Shown here: positions 41,595 to 49,984 of the stretch, in pieces
Layout: each line of letters opens with the position of its first letter
Numbering within the stretch: position 1 is the first letter of the stretch
DNA from: a bacterium
GTDB taxonomy: Bacteria; JACRDZ01; JAQUKH01
Assembly: GCA_028719205.1 (NCBI GenBank)
Contig: JAQUKH010000019.1
Coordinates: 1 to 50,731 of the forward strand
Direction of reading: 5' to 3'
DNA: 50,731 nucleotides
Made by a program: the position numbers and the translations under genes
Notes under the pieces: model-generated
Database searches by the model: none
Seen by the model: the letters and a program-made list of their open reading frames with translations, nothing else
What the model was told of the DNA's origin: nothing

Positions 41595-43502
41595 TTATAT
41601 CTTTTTTAAAACTATATATAACGGAGAGTCATATACCAGTTCAAAACCTTCTACAGACGATTCTTCGACGGTAGAAATTTTATCTAATTTTTGATTCCAC
41701 ATTCTATTAATTACAATAAAATCAGTATTGTAACGGCTAACAATCTTTGCTCTTTCTTTGGAAGTAGCAGCTTTATTAAAAAACATCTGCATATCATCAT
41801 TTATGGCCGGAATATCCTTAGTTACAATTTGAGCCCAACGTTTGTAGGTTGTAACAACATGTATGCCTCTAAGAGCCGGAAGCATGCAGGAAGTAACGCT
41901 GTCCGTAAATACCATTGAACTTACCGGAACATTTAAAGAAAAATAACTGCAAAAATCCAAAAATTCTTTGCTTGTTTCAAATTTAACGTCACTATACACA
42001 TTTGCCAGCAGTTTCCGGTTCTTTACTGGCGCTATTTTATTCGAAAATAGCATAAAAATCAACAAAATAATGATTATTTGTCCTAAATATTTTCTGTTTA
42101 TTAACAATTTATTCAGTATAATCCATCCCATAAATAAACCGACACCCTCAGCTACAGGCTGAATCCAAACATATCTTTCTGTTGTAAATGGAGGAAAACC
42201 TATTTTCCAAAGAATTAACAAGATTAAAGGATTAAAAACAATTAATAAAGGCAAAATATATAAACCAGATAAATAGGAGGAAATTATAATATTTTTTTTC
42301 TTAAAAAATATTATTGAAGCAGGAAGAATTAATAATCCTAATATATTCCATGGATTTCCGGCAATCCGGGATAGTTTCAAAATATACAATGAATCTCCAA
42401 TTTTATAGAACATATTTCCATACTCTGCAACATAAGCAGGATTATTCATACTATACCAGTTTGATATTTTATTTACTAAGGGAAAGCTCATTAAGACCAG
42501 CAAAACCGGTCCAACGAGTACAATGATCATATAAATTACTATTTTTTTTGCATTTTGGAATTGAAGGAATAATAAAAATCCGGTAAGCAAACCAAAAAGA
42601 AGCAATGAAATAAATTCAATATTTGCAATATGCCAGGATTGTATCGCTGTCGATAATAATATACCAATAGTTAAAATCTTTTTATCAAAATTTTCTAAGT
42701 ACAATAAAATATTATATATAATCGCAGGCAAAAATATATACATGGACGCAAATCTAGGAAAATTAACTTCCCATATCATCCATAAATTGTTTGGAATATA
42801 CAAATAACATAACCAAAAAAAACATATTGCTATTAATGACAGTTGATAATCCTGGGTCAATTTCTTAAACAAGAGGAAAAAATTTGATGTCATAATGATT
42901 ATTATTACCAACCTTAAGATTTCCCAGACAAAGAGAGTATTTTGGCCGGTAACCCGGATAATTAATCCGTATACTATATAATAAGCGTTGAAGGGGTAGA
43001 TAGAATTTGTTATTGGCTCTTTGAAAAATGGATAAATATTTTGGATTTTTGTATCAATAAAAAAAGTAGTTTGGGCAATATGATACCAATAATCGCCTGT
43101 AAACTCACTGGTATTCTCTGCCAAACTTTGCATATTAATAAAAACAAAAAACAAAGTAATTAATAATAACCAAGGGTACCAATCGTTTAAATCAAAAGAT
43201 GGCCGTTTTAGTTCGATGCTGCAATCATTCGATGTAATAGTATAGATAAGGCACATTAATACTATTACGATCCACATGATATTTATATTACCAATGGTTA
43301 AATTTAAAAAATAGCCGGCTATGGCTAAAGGAGTAAAAGATGCTAATCCAAGAGTTATTCTTAATCCCAAGCTTTCAAATATGCTTAATTTATCTTTTAA
43401 GAATTTCTTATCCAGAAAAAAACCCGGAATATAGAAATAAAGAATCACTGTTGAAAATACTTTTAAAAATAGAATTATTTTGCCTATTACACTCAAATAC
43501 AT
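41595..43502 (-). CDS. Large polytopic membrane protein, GT-C glycosyltransferase-like
   Basis: The 635-residue protein has roughly 12-14 hydrophobic helices. A loop after helix 3-4 contains an acidic site (ENTSEFTGDYWYHIAQ, Asp137), and a C-terminal soluble part (about 500-635) includes SMVFTDSVTSCMLPALRG. An acidic residue in the first large periplasmic loop is the hallmark of GT-C transferases that use polyprenyl-phosphate sugars. The neighbouring GT2 at 43519, with two C-terminal helices, resembles polyprenyl-phosphate-sugar synthases and could supply the donor. I do not recognise a named family. A polymerase-like role is an alternative. Start ATG at 43502, 16 nt after the GT2 stop. Confidence 0.6.
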   Translation of the reverse strand: MYLSVIGKIILFLKVFSTVILYFYIPGFFLDKKFLKDKLSIFESLGLRITLGLASFTPLAIAGYFLNLTIGNINIMWIVIVLMCLIYTITSNDCSIELKRPSFDLNDWYPWLLLITLFFVFINMQSLAENTSEFTGDYWYHIAQTTFFIDTKIQNIYPFFKEPITNSIYPFNAYYIVYGLIIRVTGQNTLFVWEILRLVIIIIMTSNFFLLFKKLTQDYQLSLIAICFFWLCYLYIPNNLWMIWEVNFPRFASMYIFLPAIIYNILLYLENFDKKILTIGILLSTAIQSWHIANIEFISLLLFGLLTGFLLFLQFQNAKKIVIYMIIVLVGPVLLVLMSFPLVNKISNWYSMNNPAYVAEYGNMFYKIGDSLYILKLSRIAGNPWNILGLLILPASIIFFKKKNIIISSYLSGLYILPLLIVFNPLILLILWKIGFPPFTTERYVWIQPVAEGVGLFMGWIILNKLLINRKYLGQIIIILLIFMLFSNKIAPVKNRKLLANVYSDVKFETSKEFLDFCSYFSLNVPVSSMVFTDSVTSCMLPALRGIHVVTTYKRWAQIVTKDIPAINDDMQMFFNKAATSKERAKIVSRYNTDFIVINRMWNQKLDKISTVEESSVEGFELVYDSPLYIVLKKI

Positions 43503-43518
43503 ATGTCTTCCCCAACAT

Positions 43519-44385
43519 TTAGTCTTCGAACTTCTCTTTTCTTAATTCCGTTATCTGATCGCAAATAATCCCCATAAAAAAAGTAAATATCCCTGAAACA
43601 ATTATTGTCGATGCAAATGTCGGAAATCCCTTTTTAACGGTTAAAGCGGTATAAAAACCATAAATAATTGCCGGTATTAATTGAATAAGGCTTAAAACTG
43701 TAAAAAAAGCAAATGATTCAAAAAGAATCAGAATCCTGAATAATAACTGAATAGTTTTAAAACCATCCCTAAATATTTTAACTGCTGACACTCCTTTTCT
43801 TTTCTGCGTCAATATATCACAATATCCGATTCTATAACCCCTTTTCATCATTAACACAGTAGAAGTCGCTGAAGCGCTAAATCCATCAGGCAGTAAATGC
43901 AAATACTTTTTAATAACATCCAACCTGAAACATCTAAGCCCGGAATTCAGATCCGGGACATCATCTCTGACTATAAGTTTTGCGATATATTTAAGAATCA
44001 ATTTTCCCGCCAAACGATTCGCCTGAACAGCTGAACCTGGTTTTCTAACACCTATCACGACATCTTTGTCACCTCGAAGAACAGGCTCTGCTATGCCTCT
44101 TATGTCTTCAGCCCTATGTTGCCCATCCGCGTCAAACCATACGATAACTTTTCCGCTTGCTGCCTTTGCGGATGTCTTTATAGAGGCACCATAACCTCTA
44201 TTCCTTTCATGGGATAGAACCTTGACTCCGGATATTGATTTTGCTATTTCTTCAGTCCTATCAGAAGAACCATCATTTACTACAATTATCTCCGCTTCCG
44301 GATATTCTTTTTTTAGTACTTTTAAAACATCTCCAATCGCATTTTCTTCATTAAAAGCCGGGATACAAATCGTTAATTCTTTCAT
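43519..44385 (-). CDS. GT2, polyprenyl-phosphate sugar synthase-like (DPM1/ArnC type)
   Basis: The 288-residue protein has the DPM-like GT-A domain (TICIPAFNEENAIGDVL, VVNDGSSDRTEEIA, NRGYGASIKTSAKAASGKVIVWFDADGQH with the DxD at Asp85/Asp87, PDLNSGLRCFR). Two C-terminal membrane helices follow (about 225-245 and 255-278). Such enzymes load a single sugar on undecaprenyl phosphate at the inner membrane. It lies just upstream of the GT-C-like gene and 5 nt after a methyltransferase gene. This arrangement supports periplasmic decoration of the glycan with a single sugar. Sugar unknown. Confidence 0.83.
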   Translation of the reverse strand: MKELTICIPAFNEENAIGDVLKVLKKEYPEAEIIVVNDGSSDRTEEIAKSISGVKVLSHERNRGYGASIKTSAKAASGKVIVWFDADGQHRAEDIRGIAEPVLRGDKDVVIGVRKPGSAVQANRLAGKLILKYIAKLIVRDDVPDLNSGLRCFRLDVIKKYLHLLPDGFSASATSTVLMMKRGYRIGYCDILTQKRKGVSAVKIFRDGFKTIQLLFRILILFESFAFFTVLSLIQLIPAIIYGFYTALTVKKGFPTFASTIIVSGIFTFFMGIICDQITELRKEKFED

Positions 44386-44390
44386 TTCTA

Positions 44391-45002
44391 TTAAACCTTA
44401 TTTTTATAATTTTTTTTAAAAACAAAAAGGTTATTCAGCCCATACACAAATCGTTGATGCAATTCCTTTTTAAACTTATTTATTTCAAAAATGAGGATAA
44501 TATCTTTATTCCATAAACCATAAGTTTCTCCTCTCTTCATCCCTCGCTGTTTGTCTTCGCTATACCACCATATTTTATGCCCAATAAGTCCAATAAATGG
44601 ATTTATCATCGTAATAACTACTTTTCCATCTTTTTTTAAAACCCTGTGTATTTCTTTAATCAGCTCTTTTCTTTCCGGAATATGGTTTAAACTTGCTAAC
44701 AATGTCACTGTATCAAAACTTTCATCATTAAAAGGCAATTTATCACAATTTTTGATTACTGTAGCACCGCCGCCCCAATCATAAGTGTCTATTCCGATCC
44801 CGTTACCATACATTTTAACCAAATAATTATCTCCACACCCTATATCAAGCAGTTTACCCTTTAAATTAGGCAAGACATTAAAAATCCTCTCTTGCCTAAG
44901 TGAAGTAAGGCCTAATTTTTCACAAGTATTATCCGGTAAAATAACTAACCGAAACGGCGCGAATAATAAATCATATATTTTTTTAAAAAAAGTTTTTTCC
45001 AT
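44391..45002 (-). CDS. Class I SAM-dependent methyltransferase
   Basis: The 203-residue protein has motif I KLLDIGCGDNYL (about 50-61), an acidic post-I residue in GIGIDTYDW, motif II-like LPFNDESFDTVTLLASLNHIPE and motif III-like VLKKDGKVVITMINP. The order fits Methyltransf_11 proteins. The C-terminal half has an aromatic hydrophobic stretch (LIGHKIWWYSEDKQRG). It lies 7 nt after the third B12-type radical SAM gene and 5 nt before the polyprenyl-phosphate sugar synthase-like gene. It may methylate a sugar hydroxyl or a lipid carrier-bound intermediate. Substrate unknown. Confidence 0.85.
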   Translation of the reverse strand: MEKTFFKKIYDLLFAPFRLVILPDNTCEKLGLTSLRQERIFNVLPNLKGKLLDIGCGDNYLVKMYGNGIGIDTYDWGGGATVIKNCDKLPFNDESFDTVTLLASLNHIPERKELIKEIHRVLKKDGKVVITMINPFIGLIGHKIWWYSEDKQRGMKRGETYGLWNKDIILIFEINKFKKELHQRFVYGLNNLFVFKKNYKNKV

Positions 45003-45009
45003 AAACTAT

Positions 45010-46443
45010 TTATTGGTTTGAAAAAAGCATTTGTTGAATAAGATATAAAAACCCTCTGAAAATATTCATAAAATCACTCACATTATTAATTGTTTTAAAA
45101 ATAATAATAACCTGTTTAAATCGAAAATAGAATTTTCTATTCCACAGGTTTGAAATATATTTCAATTCATTTCCTGAATAACGTTCATTTGTGCTTAACT
45201 CGCTATTATTGCAAGTCATAACAAACTTGCCCCATTCTTCCCCGCTTTTAGGATGTAATTCCCGTGGTAAATATTTTTCATATACTTCTGTACCGGGATA
45301 AGGAGTTAACGGGAAAAAAATTGCTATTGTTGGACCTATATTTTTTGCCGCTTCCAGCGTCATTTCCATGGTTTTTTCATCATCAAACGGGAATCCCAGA
45401 ATGAATGTACATTGGGTACGTAATCCCGCATCACTACATGCTTTAACCGCTTCCTTAGCTCTTTCGATAGAAATTCCTTTTTTTATTTTTTTTAAAATTT
45501 CAGGGGAACCGGATTCAATACCAAACGCGATCATTTTACAGCCTGCCTTTTTCATAAGCTTGGCGAGATCATAATCTATCGCGTCAACTCTAGACAAACA
45601 ATACCAGGAAGGTCTATTTTTCATTTTAATGAGCCCGTTACAGATACCTTCAATTCTATCCCTTTTTAAAGTCATCGTATCGTCTTCAAAAACGATATGA
45701 TCAATTTTATATTTATTTGTTATCTCTGTAATTTCTGCCAATACATTTTCAACCGATCTAAAACGGTATTCCGACCCCATTGTTAAATGGCTGGAACAAA
45801 ACAAACATTTAAAAGGACACCCACGGCTTGTTATCATAGTCGCGCTTTTCTTGCCAAAATCTATATAACTGTGCAACCGGAATCTGGAAATGTCTACTAA
45901 ATCTCTTGCAGGAAAAGGTAATTTATCCAGGTCTTTAATCAGAGTTTGTTTTTCATTCTCCTGAATATTTCCCTTATCATCGCGCCAGAGCAAGCCTTTA
46001 ACAGATTTAAGATCAGGACTGCTTTTTATTAATTCATTAATCAAATCAAGCATTGTTAATTCACCCTCGCCAACCACAGCAAAATCTGTATCCGGCGATT
46101 GTTCCAGCACTTCTTTCTTTACAGCAGAGATATGGTGTCCGCCCATAATAGTTCTGGCATTACTATTTTTTTTAATAATACCGCAAATATTAATTGCTTT
46201 CGGATAAGTAGATGTCATTACACTTATTCCTACAAGATCAGGATTATAATTCCTAAGGCTCTCCATTAATTCCTGATCGAACCTCTTATTGTCAGCAGGC
46301 TGAAATATTTTAACCGGATATCCTTTTTGTCGTAAAAATGCCGCTAAATAACCTATTCCTAACGGAAAATAATTACCAACTACAATACTTCCTTTTTTAT
46401 AAGCATACGGGGCCTCTATTAACAAAATTCTAAATTCCGGCAT
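45010..46443 (-). CDS. B12-binding-domain radical SAM protein (copy 3)
   Basis: The 477-residue protein is the third of its kind in the window. The N-terminal cobalamin-binding-like domain has VGISVMTSTYPKA, TIMGGHHISAV and GEGELTMLDL. The radical SAM core has SRGCPFKCLFC (Cys209, Cys213, Cys216), AFGIESGSPEILKKI and TFILGFPFDDEKTM. The tail (WNRKFYFRFKQVIIIF) is aromatic and basic. GGAAGG and AGGA lie upstream of the ATG. The neighbouring methyltransferase starts 7 nt after its stop, so the two may act on the same substrate. I could not find the DxHxxG motif, which many B12 radical SAM proteins also lack, so true B12 binding is inferred from fold only. Confidence 0.87.
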   Translation of the reverse strand: MPEFRILLIEAPYAYKKGSIVVGNYFPLGIGYLAAFLRQKGYPVKIFQPADNKRFDQELMESLRNYNPDLVGISVMTSTYPKAINICGIIKKNSNARTIMGGHHISAVKKEVLEQSPDTDFAVVGEGELTMLDLINELIKSSPDLKSVKGLLWRDDKGNIQENEKQTLIKDLDKLPFPARDLVDISRFRLHSYIDFGKKSATMITSRGCPFKCLFCSSHLTMGSEYRFRSVENVLAEITEITNKYKIDHIVFEDDTMTLKRDRIEGICNGLIKMKNRPSWYCLSRVDAIDYDLAKLMKKAGCKMIAFGIESGSPEILKKIKKGISIERAKEAVKACSDAGLRTQCTFILGFPFDDEKTMEMTLEAAKNIGPTIAIFFPLTPYPGTEVYEKYLPRELHPKSGEEWGKFVMTCNNSELSTNERYSGNELKYISNLWNRKFYFRFKQVIIIFKTINNVSDFMNIFRGFLYLIQQMLFSNQ

Positions 46444-46481
46444 TTTCCTGTTTTCCTTCCAGATTATTTTTTTACTCTATA

Positions 46482-48398
46482 CTACACTGCAAACGATTCA
46501 TTTCCTGTGTCAATAAACATATTCCACCAATTAACAAAAATTAAAAGACTCCATATTTGAAAACTAAAATCACATTCCCCTTTTATATGTTGATATATAA
46601 GCCTCTGAATAAATTGAGTATTAAAGATACCGATTTTTTCCAGATTTCGGGTTGACAAAGTATCAAGAACCATTTCCTTCAACGGACCTTGTATCCAAAC
46701 ATTAATAGGAACATTAAACCCTTCTTTCTTTTTTTGCAAAATTTTCCGCGGCAAACGGTTTTTCATGACGTGTTTCAGCATAAATTTTTTCTGAAAATAA
46801 TTATTTAATTTCAGCCTTTCAGGCATTTTCGCAACAAATTCAACCAATTCATGGTCCAGGAAAGGCACACGGGCCTCTAAAGAATGCGCCATACTTGCTC
46901 TATCAACTTTTACAAGCATATCGTTAGGTAAATAAAATTTAGTATCAACTTCCAGCATCGCATTTAAAACTGACTTTCCCGCTTTTCCAAAATATGGTTT
47001 AATAAAATCAAAGGTGGTATAACTACCGATTTGTTTTGAAAATTCTTCGTTATATAATAACCGTTTAAATTGTTCGTCAAAAATAACCCTCCAGTAAAAA
47101 TGCGCTTCCATCCAGGATAATTCAGCACCCCGTACAAATGTTTTAAGTTTATAATCCAAACTTACTTTACTCATTGACGCCGGTAAAATATCAATCATTT
47201 TTTTAATAACATTTACTCTTAAAAACCTTGGTATGAACCGGTAAAGCTTTCGCAGATAGTAAGCCTGATAAGTCTCATAGCCGGCTAATATTTCATCAGC
47301 ACCATCTCCGGATAATACCATTGAAACCTGAGAATGCGCCATTTCAGATAAAAAGTACATTGGAATCATTGAAGAATCAGCTGTCGGTTCTTCAGAATGC
47401 CAAATAATTTTTTTAATAAAGTTTTCATCAATTTTTGGGATAACTACTTTTGAATAATGTTCAGTTTCCAGGTGTCTTGCCACTAATTCTGCATCCGAAA
47501 GTTCATTAAAAGATTTTTCTTCAAAACCAATTGAAAATGTTTTTACTTTGGTATTCATTAAATTTTTCATGTAGTATGCAATACTACTCGAATCCAATCC
47601 TCCGCTTAAAAATACTCCAAACGGCACATCACTTACAATTTGTCTCTGGACGGCTTTCCGGAGTTGATAATCAAAACCTTCCAGCCATTCATTATCACTT
47701 CGTTTTTCCGCACAATTTTCCACAAAAGAAACATCCCAATAACTGTTTATCTCACAATTCCCTGCGTTAATTTTTAAATAATTTCCCGGCATAACCTGAA
47801 AAATATTCTTAAAGAGGGTCAACGGTGCGGTAACATAATTCAAAGAAAAATAATTATGAAGACATGTTTCATTTATTTCCCGGGGTACATTCGGATATGC
47901 CAGAATAGCTTTTATTTCTGAAGCAAACAAAAAATAATTTTGGCTTTTATAATAAAACAAAGGTTTAACACCCAAACGGTCGCGAACTAAAAATAAAGTT
48001 TTATCTCTTTCATCATAAAGAGCAAACGCAAATATGCCGTTTAAACGCTCAAGACATTGTATCCCCCATTCTTCGTAAGCATGAATAATAACTTCACTAT
48101 CAGTACAAGATTTAAAAACATGGCCTCTTTTTTTTAATATATCTGAAATACTTTGAAAATTATAAATTTCACCATTAAATGTGATCCAAATAGTGTCATT
48201 TTCATTACTTAAAGGTTGCCTACCTCTTTCTGATAGATCAATTATTTTTAAACGCCGGTGTCCAAATCCAATATTATCTTTTATATAAAAGCCTTCGCCG
48301 TCAGGACCGCGATGTTTAAGCATCCGCGTCATTTTCGCGAGAATATCAGGCGGTACACATTGAGAATCAAAATTTTTTATTCCAGTAATACCACACAT
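46482..48398 (-). CDS. AsnB-type glutamine-dependent amidotransferase
   Basis: The 638-residue protein starts with MCGITGI, giving the catalytic Cys2 of an Ntn-type glutaminase (about 1-190). The synthetase domain carries the PP-loop SGGLDSS (265-271), LSGDGADEILAGY and LEARVPFLDHELVEF. Asparagine synthase is the family name, but in O-antigen loci AsnB homologues such as WbpS amidate uronic acids. The UDP-glucuronate 4-epimerase gene lies 46 nt upstream and ugd is in the same locus, so an amidated hexuronic acid is likely. Cys2 fixes the start; no close Shine-Dalgarno is visible (the nearest AGGAG is about 25 nt away). Ordinary asparagine synthesis remains possible. Confidence 0.88.
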   Translation of the reverse strand: MCGITGIKNFDSQCVPPDILAKMTRMLKHRGPDGEGFYIKDNIGFGHRRLKIIDLSERGRQPLSNENDTIWITFNGEIYNFQSISDILKKRGHVFKSCTDSEVIIHAYEEWGIQCLERLNGIFAFALYDERDKTLFLVRDRLGVKPLFYYKSQNYFLFASEIKAILAYPNVPREINETCLHNYFSLNYVTAPLTLFKNIFQVMPGNYLKINAGNCEINSYWDVSFVENCAEKRSDNEWLEGFDYQLRKAVQRQIVSDVPFGVFLSGGLDSSSIAYYMKNLMNTKVKTFSIGFEEKSFNELSDAELVARHLETEHYSKVVIPKIDENFIKKIIWHSEEPTADSSMIPMYFLSEMAHSQVSMVLSGDGADEILAGYETYQAYYLRKLYRFIPRFLRVNVIKKMIDILPASMSKVSLDYKLKTFVRGAELSWMEAHFYWRVIFDEQFKRLLYNEEFSKQIGSYTTFDFIKPYFGKAGKSVLNAMLEVDTKFYLPNDMLVKVDRASMAHSLEARVPFLDHELVEFVAKMPERLKLNNYFQKKFMLKHVMKNRLPRKILQKKKEGFNVPINVWIQGPLKEMVLDTLSTRNLEKIGIFNTQFIQRLIYQHIKGECDFSFQIWSLLIFVNWWNMFIDTGNESFAV

Positions 48399-48444
48399 AT
48401 TTATTTAAATTAAAAAATAATTCTCCTGCATTATTATTTATAAA

Positions 48445-49461
48445 CTATCCTCGAAGGTGATAATATGTTTTATACCACTCTACAAATTTCTTAATACCAT
48501 CTTCGATCCCGGTAGACGGTTTAAAACCCGTATCCTTCATAAGATCATCCACATCCGCATATGTAACTAAAACATCCCCGGACTGCATCGGTAATAAATT
48601 TTTCTTTGTCTTTTTCCCGATACAATCCTCTAACACTTCAATAAATCTCATCAATTCGACAGGATTATTATTTCCTATATTATACAATTTATAGGGCGCG
48701 TAACTTGTTGCGGAATCAGGATTTTCACTATTCCAACCAGGATCAGGTTTGGGAATATGATCTTTTAACTTAAATATACCTTCAATAATATCATCGATAT
48801 ACGTAAAATCCCTCTTCATTTTTCCATAATTAAACACATCTATCGGCTTACCATTCAATATTGCTTCTGTAAATAGAAATAAGGCCATATCAGGCCTGCC
48901 CCATGGGCCATAAACAGTGAAAAATCTTAAACCTGTACAGGGAATATTATATAAACTTGAATAGGCATGCGCCATAAGTTCATTTGATTTTTTAGTGGCG
49001 GCGTATAGAGAAACCGGATGGTCTACATTCTGGTGGATAGAAAAAGGCATTTTGGTATTAGCCCCATAAACTGAACTTGAAGAAGCGAAAATCAAGTGCT
49101 TTATTTTATTATGCCTGCAACCTTCAAGGATATTCAGAAAACCATTTATATTGCTCTCAATATAGACATATGGATTTATCAAAGAATATCTGACACCTGC
49201 CTGGGCTGCCAGATTAATTACTATATCAAATTTTTCTTTAAGGAAAAGTTCGGCAATATCATCTTTTTCGGTAAGGTCTATTTTGAAGAATTTAAATCGA
49301 TCCTCTCCCTCAAGAAGTTTTAATCGGCCGATTTTAAGATTGACATCATAATAATCGTTAAGGTTATCAATCCCTATAACTTCTTCACCTTCATTAATAA
49401 ACCGCTTACATAGATGAAATCCTATGAAGCCTGCAGCTCCTGTAACTAATATTTTACTCAT
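48445..49461 (-). CDS. UDP-glucuronate 4-epimerase
   Basis: The 338-residue SDR has ILVTGAAGFIGFHLC, then GIDNLNDYYDVNLK, the hallmark of LspL/Cap1J/GAE UDP-glucuronate epimerases. NLAAQAGVRYSL, SSSSVYG (127-133), LYAATKKSNELMAH with Tyr153/Lys157, and RFFTVYGPWGRPDMALF follow. It interconverts UDP-GlcA and UDP-GalA. The ugd gene at 351 would make the substrate. It lies 20 nt after kdsC and 46 nt before the amidotransferase, which may act on the resulting uronic acid. The length fits. UDP-GlcNAc epimerases of the WbpP type are a less likely alternative. Confidence 0.9.
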   Translation of the reverse strand: MSKILVTGAAGFIGFHLCKRFINEGEEVIGIDNLNDYYDVNLKIGRLKLLEGEDRFKFFKIDLTEKDDIAELFLKEKFDIVINLAAQAGVRYSLINPYVYIESNINGFLNILEGCRHNKIKHLIFASSSSVYGANTKMPFSIHQNVDHPVSLYAATKKSNELMAHAYSSLYNIPCTGLRFFTVYGPWGRPDMALFLFTEAILNGKPIDVFNYGKMKRDFTYIDDIIEGIFKLKDHIPKPDPGWNSENPDSATSYAPYKLYNIGNNNPVELMRFIEVLEDCIGKKTKKNLLPMQSGDVLVTYADVDDLMKDTGFKPSTGIEDGIKKFVEWYKTYYHLRG

Positions 49462-49481
49462 GATATTTAAACAAAATAATC

Positions 49482-49982
49482 TTATTTTTTAATATATCTT
49501 ATTAACTCCCGAACTACCCCCGACCCGCCATTCACATCAATAATAAATGTTACTATTTCTTTTATTTCCTCATAAGCATCCGCGGGACAAATAGGATAAC
49601 CAACTATCTTCATCGGTTCAAGGTCATTTATATCATTGCCTATATAAACTACATTTTTCAAAGAGATATTCTTTTTTATACAATAATTTATAAGCTCCTT
49701 TTTCTTATCATCAATCCCTCTTATCGCAAGGATACCTAATTTATTCGCTCTGGCTTCAACTACCTTGTTTCTTTCCTTTGACAATATGATCTGATCAATA
49801 CCCATCTTTTTTATCATCCCTATCGCAAGGCCATCCGAACGGTTAAATGAAACACTTTCCAGCCCATCCTCCCTGAGAATAACTTTATTATCCGTTAACA
49901 CACCATCACAATCATAGACCACTAATCTAATATTTTTTAACTCTATATTTTTTTTACTTTTTTTAATAATCTTTTTTCTCAT
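49482..49982 (-). CDS. kdsC: 3-deoxy-D-manno-octulosonate-8-phosphate phosphatase
   Basis: The 166-residue HAD phosphatase without a cap domain has motif I YDCDGVLTD (Asp24, Asp26), motif II Ser68 in ILSKE, a lysine in the DDKKK segment near 91-95 and motif III/IV YIGNDINDLEPM (Asp117, Asp120). C0-type HAD proteins of this length form the KdsC tetramer. It removes phosphate from Kdo-8-phosphate to give Kdo. It lies 2 nt after kdsD, the classical kdsD-kdsC pair. Related phosphatases act on N-acylneuraminate-9-phosphate, but the kdsD partner decides for Kdo. Confidence 0.9.
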   Translation of the reverse strand: MRKKIIKKSKKNIELKNIRLVVYDCDGVLTDNKVILREDGLESVSFNRSDGLAIGMIKKMGIDQIILSKERNKVVEARANKLGILAIRGIDDKKKELINYCIKKNISLKNVVYIGNDINDLEPMKIVGYPICPADAYEEIKEIVTFIIDVNGGSGVVRELIRYIKK

Positions 49983-49984
49983 AA

